This document shows positions 10,921 through 20,575 of a stretch of DNA of 22,981 nt, in pieces; the first letter of the stretch is position 1; each line of letters begins with the position of its first letter. Under the pieces are notes generated by a model, which saw only the letters and a program-made list of their open reading frames with translations, was not told where the DNA came from and did not search any database. The position numbers and the translations under genes are program-made. The stretch is from Balantidium ctenopharyngodoni (lineage: Eukaryota; Ciliophora; Litostomatea; Vestibuliferida; Balantidiidae), in contig JAWNBB010016002.1 of assembly GCA_036325645.1 (NCBI GenBank), positions 1-22,981 of the forward strand, written 5' to 3'.

Positions 10921-12295
10921 CTAATACACAGCCTCTTCATTCTCAATCATCGACTCAATTTCTGTTCTTTTCTTCCATACTAATATTTCTAGTCTATCAA
11001 TGCCAACACTTAATATTCAAGTTAATATCAGTGACCATGTAAACAGTTCCAGCAGCGAGTTAAACCAGCCCATCCCTTTGTAGCAAAAATCCTTTTCGAT
11101 TTTTTGAACAACGTTGTACACGTTATCACAGTACAATAGCGGCTCGATGTTTTCAGTGAGAACTGTACTGATGTTCTGCTTTAAATTCGTGTTTTCCGTT
11201 TTCATTTTTATTTGATTTCATTGATAGTTTATGGTGTATAGCTTACTTTTTGTGTTCTTTTCCAGACAATTGATGTAATGGCCAAGTCCTTGGTTCGCAA
11301 CTGGGAATTCCTGCTTATAAATTGCGCCGTTTACAGAGCCACATAAATCACTATAGTTGAAATAAAACTTCGCGGTATATCCTTCAAAAATCAAAACAGC
11401 GGGAATTGCAAATAACGTAAGGATTGAAAGAATCATTAGAACCGCCTGCCATCTAAAGAAGAAGCATAAAAATACTCAACCAATGACTACAAGGTATCCA
11501 ACGTATATCAAGATTGTTCCAGTGTGTCTATTACTTTCTCTGGCTAGTAAATCTTCAGTGTTGCTACTTGAGCTTTGGATATAGTTGTCCAACCCTTCCT
11601 TAAACGACGTTCACAACTCCTGGCTAATCGCTGATTCCGGTTCAATATTCTCAATCTCTTTTGTCAACGCGACAAGCGGCTCGTACATATTTTTTGTTTT
11701 TTCAATATTGTCTATCGATGAGTTGAAGGAGTTTACAATGGATTTACTATAGTAATTATATAAAAAAATTAAAAAGATATTCATACTGTGCGCTGACGGA
11801 GTACACAAGGATAATCGTAAAAAGTGAAAGAACACTGAGTACTCCTGCGATGAGTATCACCCAGGAAACATTCCGATATATTCGGGTGATTTGTCCAATT
11901 TTTTCAGGGCCTCTGCATTTTTTTCAAACAAATCTCACGAATAAATAAAATAGAATGAAGCCAATAGGAAAACAGGCTATGATCACGAAGACAGTAACGA
12001 TTGTGGAGAGACTACTCCAGTATTCGACTTTTTCCGGTTCGTAGGATGTCGGGAGAAAGCTTAACGATACAGCAAAGGAGTTCTTAAGCTCGATCATACT
12101 TTCATATTGTTGCCTTTGTTCCTGTGTGAGTTCACTTTGCCACATACGAGTAGATGAAGCGAGTTTACGTCATTGGAAAAAATTAGTTTTTGAATATGAA
12201 CAGGTTTGTTCATGTTCAGCGAGAAATGACATTGATTGCGAAGATACGAGAATCGTAATAGAGATTAGGGCGGAGAGCAAGAGCTTCTTAGTCAT
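10921..12295 (-). CDS. Five-pass membrane protein, Tweety (TTYH)-like
   Basis: Exons 11787-12295 and 10921-11746 are joined over a 40-nt intron (GTATGA...TATAG), giving 444 residues and a TAG stop. There is a signal peptide at 1-20, then membrane segments near 98-122, 145-168, 247-267, 271-290 and 399-418, with long extracytoplasmic loops after segments two and four. The loop after segment four has the spaced cysteines typical of Tweety proteins: SDLC (C305), HYINC (C330), LLYC (C376) and DFC (C391), followed by the last membrane helix with a GMGWFNSLLELF lead-in. Tweety proteins are linked to volume-regulated anion currents and lipid handling at the plasma membrane; prominins share the same plan. 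The assignment rests on topology and cysteine spacing, not on a unique motif. Three TGA codons in the main exon encode Trp. Confidence 0.72.
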
Positions 12296-13095
12296 TGTTT
12301 TATTTTATCTTTTTGAGATTATTATTTATAGCAATTATATACATATTTTTATATTATTTTAATTGGAATTTTAACGTGGATCAAGCAAATTTTAATGAAA
12401 TCATGTCGAAGTTTTCGAAGCGAAATAGATGAAATATCAATATTTGATTATCAAAGGATGTTTAAAACGTGATTTAATTATTATTGGCATGTCCACGACA
12501 GAAATAAGGACAGTAGCGGCTTATGAAGATAATATAATATAATATATGTTCATTATTAATTAGTTAAAAGAAGTTTTTTTGAATATAATTAGAGATTATG
12601 TTTACTATAAAAGTAGAGCGGTTCACTCCTTTGTCTTGTATTACGTTTACTTTGGATAATTTTTATTACCATTATTAGAAACTCCCGTTCGTCTTCCTAA
12701 TTAACTGCTTGTATTATCTTACCATTTTTAATTTACTTTTTCCTTTTTACGCGTAATATTTTAAATCTAATTCTTTTGGTATTTCATTTAGTCGGGTTGA
12801 ATCTTGTTCATCGTCCTTACTTTATTACTTGATTGCTTCAATATCTTCACGTAGACGATCTGTTGTCGACATTGACATATCTTGCAATGATTAATATCTT
12901 TTTATCCACGTTGAATAGACTTGTTGTTTGATTGATTGATTGAAATCACTCACAAAAGTATTTTGGAATTATGAGACAAAAGGTTTCCACTTCGAGAAAT
13001 AACCAAAACATAATTTATTTTGCATATTTATTTGTTTTTATTTGATGAAAAGTATACAAAACGTTAATAAATTTACTTTTTATATAATCGATAAA
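12296..13095. other. Divergent intergenic region
   Basis: About 800 bp between two genes transcribed away from each other, so both promoters should be inside. A 45-codon frame (12395-12532, plus, two TGA) and a minus-strand stretch at 12733-12878 are open, but no longer than chance predicts. A short (TGAT)n run lies at about 12928-12943. Confidence 0.35.
12733..12878 (-). other. Possible micro-gene, two competing readings
   Basis: From ATG 12878 the minus strand reads 16-17 clearly coding-like codons (MSMSTTDRLREDIEAIK) and then meets TAA TAA. Removing a 26-nt GT-AG intron (12803-12828) leads to a basic 39-residue product ending at 12733. Staying in the original frame past the two stops instead gives an acidic tail with LNEIPKELDLKYYA. 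Both cannot be right, so this is either a small gene with an unclear splice or a decayed one. Confidence 0.2.
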
Positions 13096-14250
13096 ATGAT
13101 ATCTCATCACATTGACAACAACCTATTTCCTTGAAACAAGAAATCTGAGGTTACTCAAATAGTACTCCAAAACTTCCCGAATTTAATCAAAACATTAAGA
13201 CACAACAATATAAACGGTGTTTATATCGATGATAGTTCTTTACTTTTTTCATTTTATATTGGTGTATTTACCTCATGAAGTGAAAGCACTATGCAACTCA
13301 ACAGTTATCAACTCAATGATTGACAATCAATTATAATAAACATGGATAAAAATAAGAGTTTGAACGTGGATAATCGTGAACAATTTGGTGACTATGTCAC
13401 TACTTTAACTAATTGATTCTTTGATTACTTCGAAAAATCCCTTTGTTTGGGAAATAACAATAATTCATTCTTCGCATTAGAATATCCTCAATTTGACCAA
13501 AGCAATAATAACTACATAAACGATAAGGCATTCCCTGTTTCCCAAGACCTTGAGAACAGTGATATCAAAAACTACCACAACTTAAAGCAAGACTATGCTC
13601 AGATCGTAGAGGAATCGCCAGTGGAAATGGATAAATGTTCAATTTGTCTTGAAGATTTTAACATGTTAGATCCAATGTGCTTCATTTTCAACTGCAATTG
13701 TATTCTACATAACCCTTGCTTTAATCAGTATGTTATCAGTTGTGCTAAGAATTATAAATTCCCGATTTTGTGCCCCAAATGTAATAAATCTCAAATCGAT
13801 GAAGCAACGATTCACAATATTTTGGTTCAGGAAAGTCAGGAACTGGAGGAAAAATATATAAAATACACGTGAAGTGTTTATCAAATGCAGCACAACTCCG
13901 ATGAATTGTGTTGTCCAACTCCAGGATGTGATTACTTTTTCTTTTACGGGGAAGGACACGCATATTTCCAGTGCGAGAAATGCAAAAAGGAATATTGTCT
14001 TCGCTGCAGAGTCGATTGGCATCAAAATGATAATTGCAACGAGTTTCGGAGAAAGAAGGCTTTGAAATCGGATATCGAAGAGTTCAATAATTTAGCAATT
14101 AGTAAGAAAATGAAGCAGTGTCCATTCTGCAAATTCTTCGTCGAAAAATCAGAGGGGTGTAATCATATGACTTGTCGGTGCAAAAACGAATTTTGCTATA
14201 AGTGTGGTCAAGCCTATGTCAAGAAAAAAAAGCAATGCAAATGCAATTAA
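13096..14250 (+). CDS. RBR-type E3 ubiquitin ligase
   Basis: A single exon of 384 residues starts at ATG 13096; an in-frame TTG inside it is not needed as a start. The N-terminal 175 residues are not recognised. RING1 begins at C181 (CSICLEDF, then CNC-x3-H and CPKC). The in-between-RING domain lies at about 272-316, with C272, CPTPGC and CEKCKKEYCLRC. RING2 starts at C342 (CPFC) and contains GCNHMTCRC, where C355 is the expected catalytic cysteine that accepts ubiquitin as a thioester and H357 the supporting histidine. It closes with FCYKCG. RBR ligases take ubiquitin from an E2 bound at RING1, pass it to the RING2 cysteine and then to the substrate. All zinc ligands and the active site are present, so it should be active. 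There are no membrane segments; it is probably cytosolic. It runs convergent with the MORN gene, 268 bp apart. Confidence 0.9.
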
Positions 14251-14518
14251 ACAGTCACTGCGATGATATTGCGAATTGTCTTAACAAATATTATCTACAA
14301 TATAAAGCAACAACTATAGTATTAGTTAACTACCAGGATAATCAAATGGAAGAATACAAATAAAATAAACAAATAATCAAATAAACATTATTAGAACAAA
14401 ATATCAACAACAGCGAACTAAAATAATCATCGTGTATGCTACATTTATTCAGCGTTATAAATAGAGATTACCTTTACTCAGGTTGTTGTTCTTTATAATA
14501 TTTGAGTTAGTGGTCATA
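14251..14518. other. Convergent 3' ends of RBR and MORN genes
   Basis: A 268-bp AT-rich spacer holding the 3' UTRs of both neighbours. No further gene seen. Confidence 0.5.
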
Positions 14519-15965
14519 TTATCCGTTTCAGTTTTCTTCAATAAAAACATTAGTACGACTACCTATTTCTTTACCTTTATATTGTATTCCAACATCCGCT
14601 TTCAGATCTTTGATATCCGTTATCAACTTCCCATCTTGAAATTCCACCTCGATTTCACGGTTCCCGGTCTTCAGTTTACCGATACCCCAGGGCTTGCCCT
14701 TTTTAAACTGTCCCTCGAAAACTCTGCCGTTAACCCATTTGAAACTACCATTACCTTCCTTGATATTATTAATATAATCTCCATAGTATTCACCTCCATC
14801 GGGCCATTTGTATCAACCCTTCCCATGCATTTTCCCGTTGACGAATGTACCTTTATATGAATCTCTGTTCGCCCAAGTATAAAAACCGAACCCAGTGATG
14901 AACCCGTCTTTGAACTCGCCTTCGTATGAATCTTTTCATAATTTGTAAACTCATTTGCCATTTCCGTTTTTCTTATCGGCTTTGAACTCTCCTTCGTAAA
15001 CATGTTCACTCGTCTCTTCCCTCCCCTTTCCTTCTTTAATACTGTCGATAAAGTCCCCAACATAGGTATTACCGTTCAGATACTTTTTTAATCCCTTACC
15101 GTTTCACTTTCCTTTTATAAATACCCCTTGATATAAATTTCCATCAGAGTCGATAAATCTACCCCATCCAGTGAAGATGTTCTCGCGCCAATGCCCTTCA
15201 TATTTCGATCCATCGCTTTGGAGAAGAGTACCATACGAATGGCGTTCGTTTTTAATGTTGACTTCGCCAACGTAAAACGAAGGTATTAAATCCTGTTTAA
15301 TTCATAGGTTGGTATAGAGCACTTTACCGTAGGAATAGTTGCATTCGTCGATATATTTATTCTTTAATTGATTAGGAATGCTACTGATATCATCGTTACT
15401 ATCGTATATCATTTTCCAACCGTTTCTATCGAACTTACTCCCGATTCAGCTCTCCGCTTTTTTTATGCTCATTTTCGTATACTCTTCAGTAAGGCTTTTG
15501 ATCATTTTGTTTAAATTTTCAATTTGAATTGGTTTATAATCGGAGTAGTATTTACGGAGGATATAGCCGCGGAATACAGATTGGACTTTTACTATTGAAG
15601 GAGAGCATAAACCGATATCGTTAGGATTATCGTTAAGGTTCATTGTGCCGAAAGTATGTCCGATAGGTTTACTTAGAAACCCGGGACTCTTTTGTGCACT
15701 GCTTCCTAATTTGTTCTCCACGTAGTTGCGTAAATCTTTTTGATCAAGGGGAGATTGGAATCAATTAAATCCTAAAAAGTTTTTTCCGGGAATTGCTTTG
15801 TCTGCATTTTTATTTTTTTGTCATTGGATTATATGAGTAGAGCTTACCGTTAGCTTTGTTCTGGTAATTTGAAGAACAGGGGCCGATATTGTCTTCATCG
15901 AATTGAGCTGTGTTTTGAGCGTCTTTGTTACATGCACATTGGCAATGTGTGTTATCTAAGCCCAT
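14519..15965 (-). CDS. MORN-repeat protein with IQ motif and lipid-anchor N terminus
   Basis: Exons 15848-15965 and 14519-15801 are joined across a 46-nt intron (GTAAGC...TGCAG, phase 1); the product is 466 residues ending in TAA. The protein begins MGLDNTHCQCAC. Gly2 with Thr at position 6 suits N-myristoylation, and C8, C10 and C12 could be palmitoylated. A calmodulin-binding IQ motif lies at about 110-125 (VQSVFRGYILRKYY). About nine MORN repeats of about 23 residues fill 215-425, each marked by Y-x-G-x-F/W/Y (for example YEGHW 240, YVGDF 286, YEGEF 308 and 332, YKGTF 355). MORN proteins scaffold membranes and the cortical cytoskeleton in protists. With the lipid anchor and IQ site this one is probably a cortical or ciliary-membrane scaffold responsive to Ca2+/calmodulin. 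Several Trp residues are TGA-coded, some at conserved MORN positions. Confidence 0.88.
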
Positions 15966-16044
15966 TTTTATTTATTTTTTAAGTTATTGATTATTAATCG
16001 TATGTTTAAAAAATAATTGAATTTAAATAAAGGGTGATGTTGCT

Positions 16045-16224
16045 ATGCATATCTTTGAACAGGTAATCATGTACATTATATTCTGGCTTCCCTATGTACT
16101 CAGTAAATCAGTAAATGCACATCCTGATTCTGCACTCAAATGAAATGTAACATTTAAAAGGATAGAATGGATAAAGACGTTGAGACAATTGAAATGCATT
16201 TATGTGTGGTTGTATGTTAATTAA
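16045..16224 (+). CDS. Candidate small membrane/secreted protein, 59 residues
   Basis: ATG to TAA with one TGA read as Trp. The first 25 residues are hydrophobic (signal peptide or membrane segment, MHIFEQVIMYIIFWLPYVLS) and the rest basic with several Trp/Tyr. No introns needed and no recognised family. A frame of this length is not rare by chance here, so this is a weak call. Confidence 0.2.
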
Positions 16225-16849
16225 TAGATTAACTAATTGTATTATCTATTTAATTAAGGTTGATATTCTGTTATTAAAGTCTATTCTTTCAGTTTATACT
16301 CCTTATTATAAATAACGTTTTGTATATATTTGTTTAACTTGAGAACATAATCTCCTTTTATGATAACTTTATTTTAGTATTGAATAGTTCGTTTTGTTTT
16401 GTTCATATTTCTTAATACAAGAGATTCTTATTTACTTAAGGTAAAAGTAAGGACAAAAAAGACCAATTATGACCTCGAATGGTATTTATACCAGCTGATA
16501 TATCTAACAAAAACATACGTGTTCAACTAAATACCATTCAATAAAACAAACCTGGATAAAGCATCCTCTTTCTTCACGTTTTCATCAATATATAAATGTA
16601 AACTAATTCGTAAGATATTCAACATACCTCAATATGAAAACTGTTTTATTGACATCTAAAATTTGTTTCACTTCCAAATGTATTTTTCGTTTGATATTTC
16701 TTTTTTAATTTACTTATCATTATAATATCTCTCAATATTAACTGATTCATCAAGATTTTTAATTTCTTTTACAATAATAATATAACTAATTTGGTATTAA
16801 ATACAACTTCACTTATTTAAATCTTCATTTCATCTATTCATATCTCATT

Positions 16850-17090
16850 AATACATCGTAATAACACCCCTTGTAACAATTATCATCTCAATTCAATTCA
16901 ATTCAATGAACTGTAAATGAAATATCATATTTGATGTCCCTCCAATTTCCCTTTTGTCAAATCCTTTCTCGTGTATTATTTTCTCATCAACCCAATATCG
17001 ATATGCATTAATCAATTCATTCTCACATATCAATAAAATCGCATTGATTACTTCTATTTCCCAATCAACAATCCTACCATTTATTCATCT
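16850..17090 (-). other. Open coding-like stretch of about 80 codons
   Basis: The minus strand is purine-rich here, as in real genes of this window, and open for about 80 codons with Glu/Asp/Asn/Ile-rich content (YRYWVDEKIIHEKGFDK within it). There is no ATG at its head. A 22-nt GT-AG intron around 17064-17085 would join it to a second open stretch upstream, but I find no start for that either. Unproven exon or gene remnant. Confidence 0.2.
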
Positions 17091-17244
17091 TTCACATTAA
17101 CCCAACTTCATTCACATTACAGTATCACAGTTGCACTGATAATTCTATTAAATAATATAATAAAGTCTTATCATCATATTATTATATTGTTTTATGATAT
17201 TGAATTATATATCAATCCATTAATTATAATATATTCACAAAATA

Positions 17245-18952
17245 ATGGGACAAGAAGAAGCCAGACACACAATGAAACATCAAATTTGTGATAAAAGTAT
17301 ACACTTAACCAATAACATTTAGTTACAAAAAATCATTTCGATTTCAAGCATATCATCGGACGCGGTGGATACGGAAAGGTAAGGAATAATTTATCTAAAC
17401 GTGGCTTTCAAGGTCTGGAAAGTAACCTATAAAAGAACCGGAAAGCATTATGCATTAAAAGAGATGTCAAAAGCGAAAATAATCGATAGGAAAAGCGTTG
17501 ACAGTATCATTGCAGAGAAGGAATTATTATCTTCACTTGACTTCCCTTTTATCACTAACTTGTGATACTCCTTCCACGATAGCGATAACGTTTACCTTCT
17601 TATGAATCTTTTCGAAGGAGGCAATCTACGATATCATCTCAACAAACGAAAACGATTTACAGAAAACCAAGCGAGTAAGCATTTAAATATATTCACATTA
17701 TTAAATAGAATTCATCATCGCATGCACGTGACTCGGACTTGAGTATACTCACAGCAAAGGCGTGATCCATCGAGATATCAAACCTGATAATTTAGTTTTG
17801 GATAATAACGGGTACGTTTATCTCACCGACTTCGGAATCGCGAAAAAATTTTCTTGAAATAATAAAAAAAATTCAAGTGGTACGCTTGGCTACATCGCCC
17901 CTGAGGTATGATTCGCAAAAAATTATAATTATTCAGTTGATTTCTATGCTCTTGGAGTAATGTTATATGAGTTCATTTATGGACATCGCCCTTTCATGAT
18001 GAAAAATAAACATGAGCTCAAAGAGGCAATTATGACTAAAAGAATTCATATTAAAAAAAATGATTTGCCTTTTGGTTGGAGCGAAGAAGTTGCAGATTGA
18101 GTAAATCGATTACTGGAAAGAAAACCGACTAAAAGGTGAGGGAACAATTCGATAAATGAAATTAAAACGCATGAATGGTTTAAAGTGATTGACTGGGAAG
18201 AACTATGAAATAAAAAGATAACTGCACCGTTAATACCAGGAATAGGGGAGAATTACGATAAAAAATATTGTTGGAAACCCGAAGAGATCGGCGAGGAAAC
18301 ATTAGCACGATATTGTATACAATCAAAAAAGGAGGAATTCGCTCATCAATTCGCTTGTTTCGAATGTAATGAAATTCCTGAAGAATTGAAATTTGTACCT
18401 ATCGCTAATACAAAGAAAAGCCATTCCTCATATAAACGATTCTCCGTCGACAATAATAAAAACTTATTTACTCTCTGAGAAGAAAAGGAGAAATCGTATA
18501 ATGATAAGTACAGTACTTACCTCTCCAAAATAATAAAACATCAAACAAATGTAAGCAAATGCCTCGGGAAATCAAATCTATCATTATGTGCTCGCAAGAG
18601 AATATTGAACTCATCGATAAGCGAAAAGCAAACCTCAGCGAACTCGGACCTCAACATCAATGCCAACGAAAGAAGTTTGCCTCTGATTCCCAATGTAAAT
18701 GTAAATGACAACGACAATTCGATTTCAAATAAAAATAAAAACAAAAACAGTTTACCATTGAACAAATCAGGGTCCTGTGTCTATTTAAGCATACAGAAGG
18801 GACATCGCCTGAATGGTAAAGAAAATGGGATTTTAGTTAGACAAAAACTAACTAAGAAAATAAATAAGAGTAATGTTCATACTAGTACAATTAAACAACA
18901 GATTGAACTTAAAGTAAATAGATCTATAAGTCAATCCAGGATATTCAACTAA
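17245..18952 (+). CDS. AGC-family protein kinase, STK32/YANK-like
   Basis: Four exons (17245-17296, 17323-17378, 17413-17674, 17709-18952) with GT-AG introns of 26, 34 and 34 nt encode 537 residues. All kinase motifs are intact: the glycine loop [11 protein letters not shown], the VAIK lysine K52, HRDIKPDN (catalytic D146), DFG (D164), and GTLGYIAPE (E189). Before the catalytic loop, [15 protein letters not shown] and EGGNLRYHL match STK32/YANK kinases closely; the Trp of NLWYSF is a TGA codon. An AGC-type C-tail starts near 285 ([16 protein letters not shown]). The N terminus MGQEE has Gly2, compatible with myristoylation as in STK32. The last 200 residues are Asn/Ser/Lys-rich and disordered. 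Role: serine/threonine kinase, probably membrane-associated; substrates unknown. The ATG gives exon 1 in frame with the first splice; a second ATG at codon 10 is possible. Confidence 0.92.
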
Positions 18953-19259
18953 GAAGAAGTATATAAATGAGTGTTTACAAGGTATAATATGAAAATGTAA
19001 AGTTACATTCATTGATAATTATTAGGTGTTAATCATGGAAATTATATGTTTTTATTAGACGATTGTTAGTATTTGTAAATATATCGCATAGTATTAAGAA
19101 GAAATAAACATAGGACTATATGATGATAGCAAATAATGCTTATTTTGTAAATGAACTATAATTAAATATATGCCATTAAAAGTGTTTATTTTGATTTAAA
19201 AAAATTGGACGAAGAATGAAAGGATTCCAGATAAGGTAAGAAGATGGAAATTATAAAAC

Positions 19260-19548
19260 ATGGGTGATAAGATGGGAGATGTGATACCAGGTAAAGAAGA
19301 TGGAAGAGGAGATGATGAAGAATTAGGACTTAAATGATGTTGGAACGTTGAATGATCAGCAGTGGGGTAAAAAGAAATGAGGGAAGAAAAAGGACTGAAA
19401 TTGTTTATGATTAAGGCGTTTCAGATGGTTTTGTTTGAATTTCAAATCATTTTACTGTTGTGGAGATTATGATAATGAAATATGATGTTGTTGAATCAGG
19501 AAAACAAACATTATATTCATATTAATGTTGTTTATTATATGTTATTAG
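19260..19548 (+). CDS. Candidate small spliced gene, 76 residues
   Basis: From ATG 19260 a strongly acidic/glycine-rich stretch (VIPGKEDGRGDDEELGLKW) is open to TAA 19368. A 58-nt GT-AG intron (19367-19424) would bypass that stop and join a Cys/Trp-rich exon ending in a hydrophobic tail at TAG 19548. The first exon looks more coding-like than the second. Several Trp are TGA-coded. No family recognised; expression data would be needed. Confidence 0.22.
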
Positions 19549-19868
19549 AGATAATTTGGTTTAAGATCATATCATATCATGTTTACTTTGAAGATAATAG
19601 GACATTCCATCGTTTTCATATTTCCATCAATATACTTAAGGGCTGGAGTGAAGTTTATATTCGTCCTAATCGTGGTATAGCTTCATCGCAGCTAAATCAC
19701 CTCCCTTCTATCGCACCATCTTTCTTTCTTATTGAATTCCTATACATTTTTTTAATTATTTGTGTGAGAATTTGTATTGTATGCTCATTGCAATTCCGCT
19801 TTATATGCCATCGCTTTTAACATTGATAACAAATAATATTCCGTCAGTGTATTTTAATTGTCCTTTAT

Positions 19869-20093
19869 TTAAGCATATCCGGCATCGTTTTTTGATTTAT
19901 GTGAATGTATTTTACTTTTGGTTGTTCTCTTCGCTTGTTGTCCCTACTTTTTCTTCTCGAGATACCTTACTGTTGAAAGAAACTCAATTATCTTTTTTTC
20001 TCCACAATTAAAACAAATCTCTTTTCAAATCTTCTTTTTATATTTGATGACATGATCCTTTCGTGTTTCTCACCTTTCAATCCTTTGATTCAT
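19869..20093 (-). CDS. Candidate tiny spliced gene, 65 residues, basic
   Basis: Exon 19971-20093 opens with ATG and gives 41 codons of Lys/Glu-rich sequence with a CFNCGEKK segment. A 27-nt intron (19944-19970, GTAAGG...AAGTAG) removes the only in-frame TAG, and exon 19869-19943 continues in the same frame to TAA. The donor and the intron length resemble those of the kinase introns. The product is very basic (Lys/Arg/His-rich tail). Family unknown; it could be a nucleic-acid-binding microprotein. Confidence 0.35.
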
Positions 20094-20575
20094 ATATACA
20101 TTCTAACTTAACTCCTACATCTTTTTAATATATGATATTAACAATTATAATGGTTCAACGAACAAACGAATGAAAACCAAAATATAATAATTCTTTCCAT
20201 GTTTAATTCTTCGTAAAATGCGGTGTTACTAATAATATCAAGTAATGTTTTTTATTATTTCATGATTTTGTTATTCTTTACTTTATTATCTATTCACATT
20301 TTCCCTTTCATATTTACCTTTTATCAGTGAGAATATTACTCAATGTTATGTTATTAATTATAATTACTATTCAACTCCTTATCGTTGAATATGTTTAATT
20401 TTTTTTTACAATGAACTCAAATACGATGAAATGCACATCAAGCAACCTTGTAGAAAATATAAATTCGTATTTATCTTTACCGTAATAAATAATCTTCAAC
20501 TATTTAATCATAATTATATTTACATAATTCTTTCAAAATAACTAATACAATTTACATCATCTTTCAATTACCCTT

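Larger units (their letters stand above)
15966..17244. other. Long divergent intergenic region
   Basis: About 1.3 kb between divergent genes, AT-rich. It contains a (CAATT)n run near 16890-16908. Two open stretches stand out and are listed separately: plus 16045-16224 and minus about 16850-17090. A further short plus frame near 16442-16543 lacks a start. No tRNA-like fold seen. Confidence 0.35.
18953..20575. other. Gene-poor region with small candidate genes
   Basis: About 1.6 kb between the kinase and the 3' end of the last large gene. Purine bias changes strand several times (plus-purine around 19200-19420, minus-purine around 19650-20100). The two best short spliced models are listed separately (19260-19548 plus, 19869-20093 minus). 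A 112-codon plus frame at 19482-19820 overlaps several rival frames and is not called. 20100-20575 holds only low-complexity AT-rich DNA. Confidence 0.4.

Noticed and set aside
12395-12532. 45-codon plus frame rich in aromatic residues
   Set aside because: With only TAA and TAG as stops in DNA this AT-rich, dozens of frames of this length are expected by chance in the gaps, and there is no second line of support.
13705-14025. Minus-strand frames opposite the RBR ligase
   Set aside because: The zinc-ligand pattern and catalytic cysteine lie on the plus strand in one continuous frame.
14671-15063. Open frame of 130 codons on the minus strand inside the MORN gene
   Set aside because: It is a shifted frame of the MORN repeats; the true frame gives regular Y-x-G-x-F repeats and continues on both sides.
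19482-19820. Plus frame of 112 codons with an ATG
   Set aside because: Pyrimidine-rich sense strand unlike the confirmed genes, no recognisable motif, and overlap with several equally open rival frames on both strands; could be revisited with transcript data.
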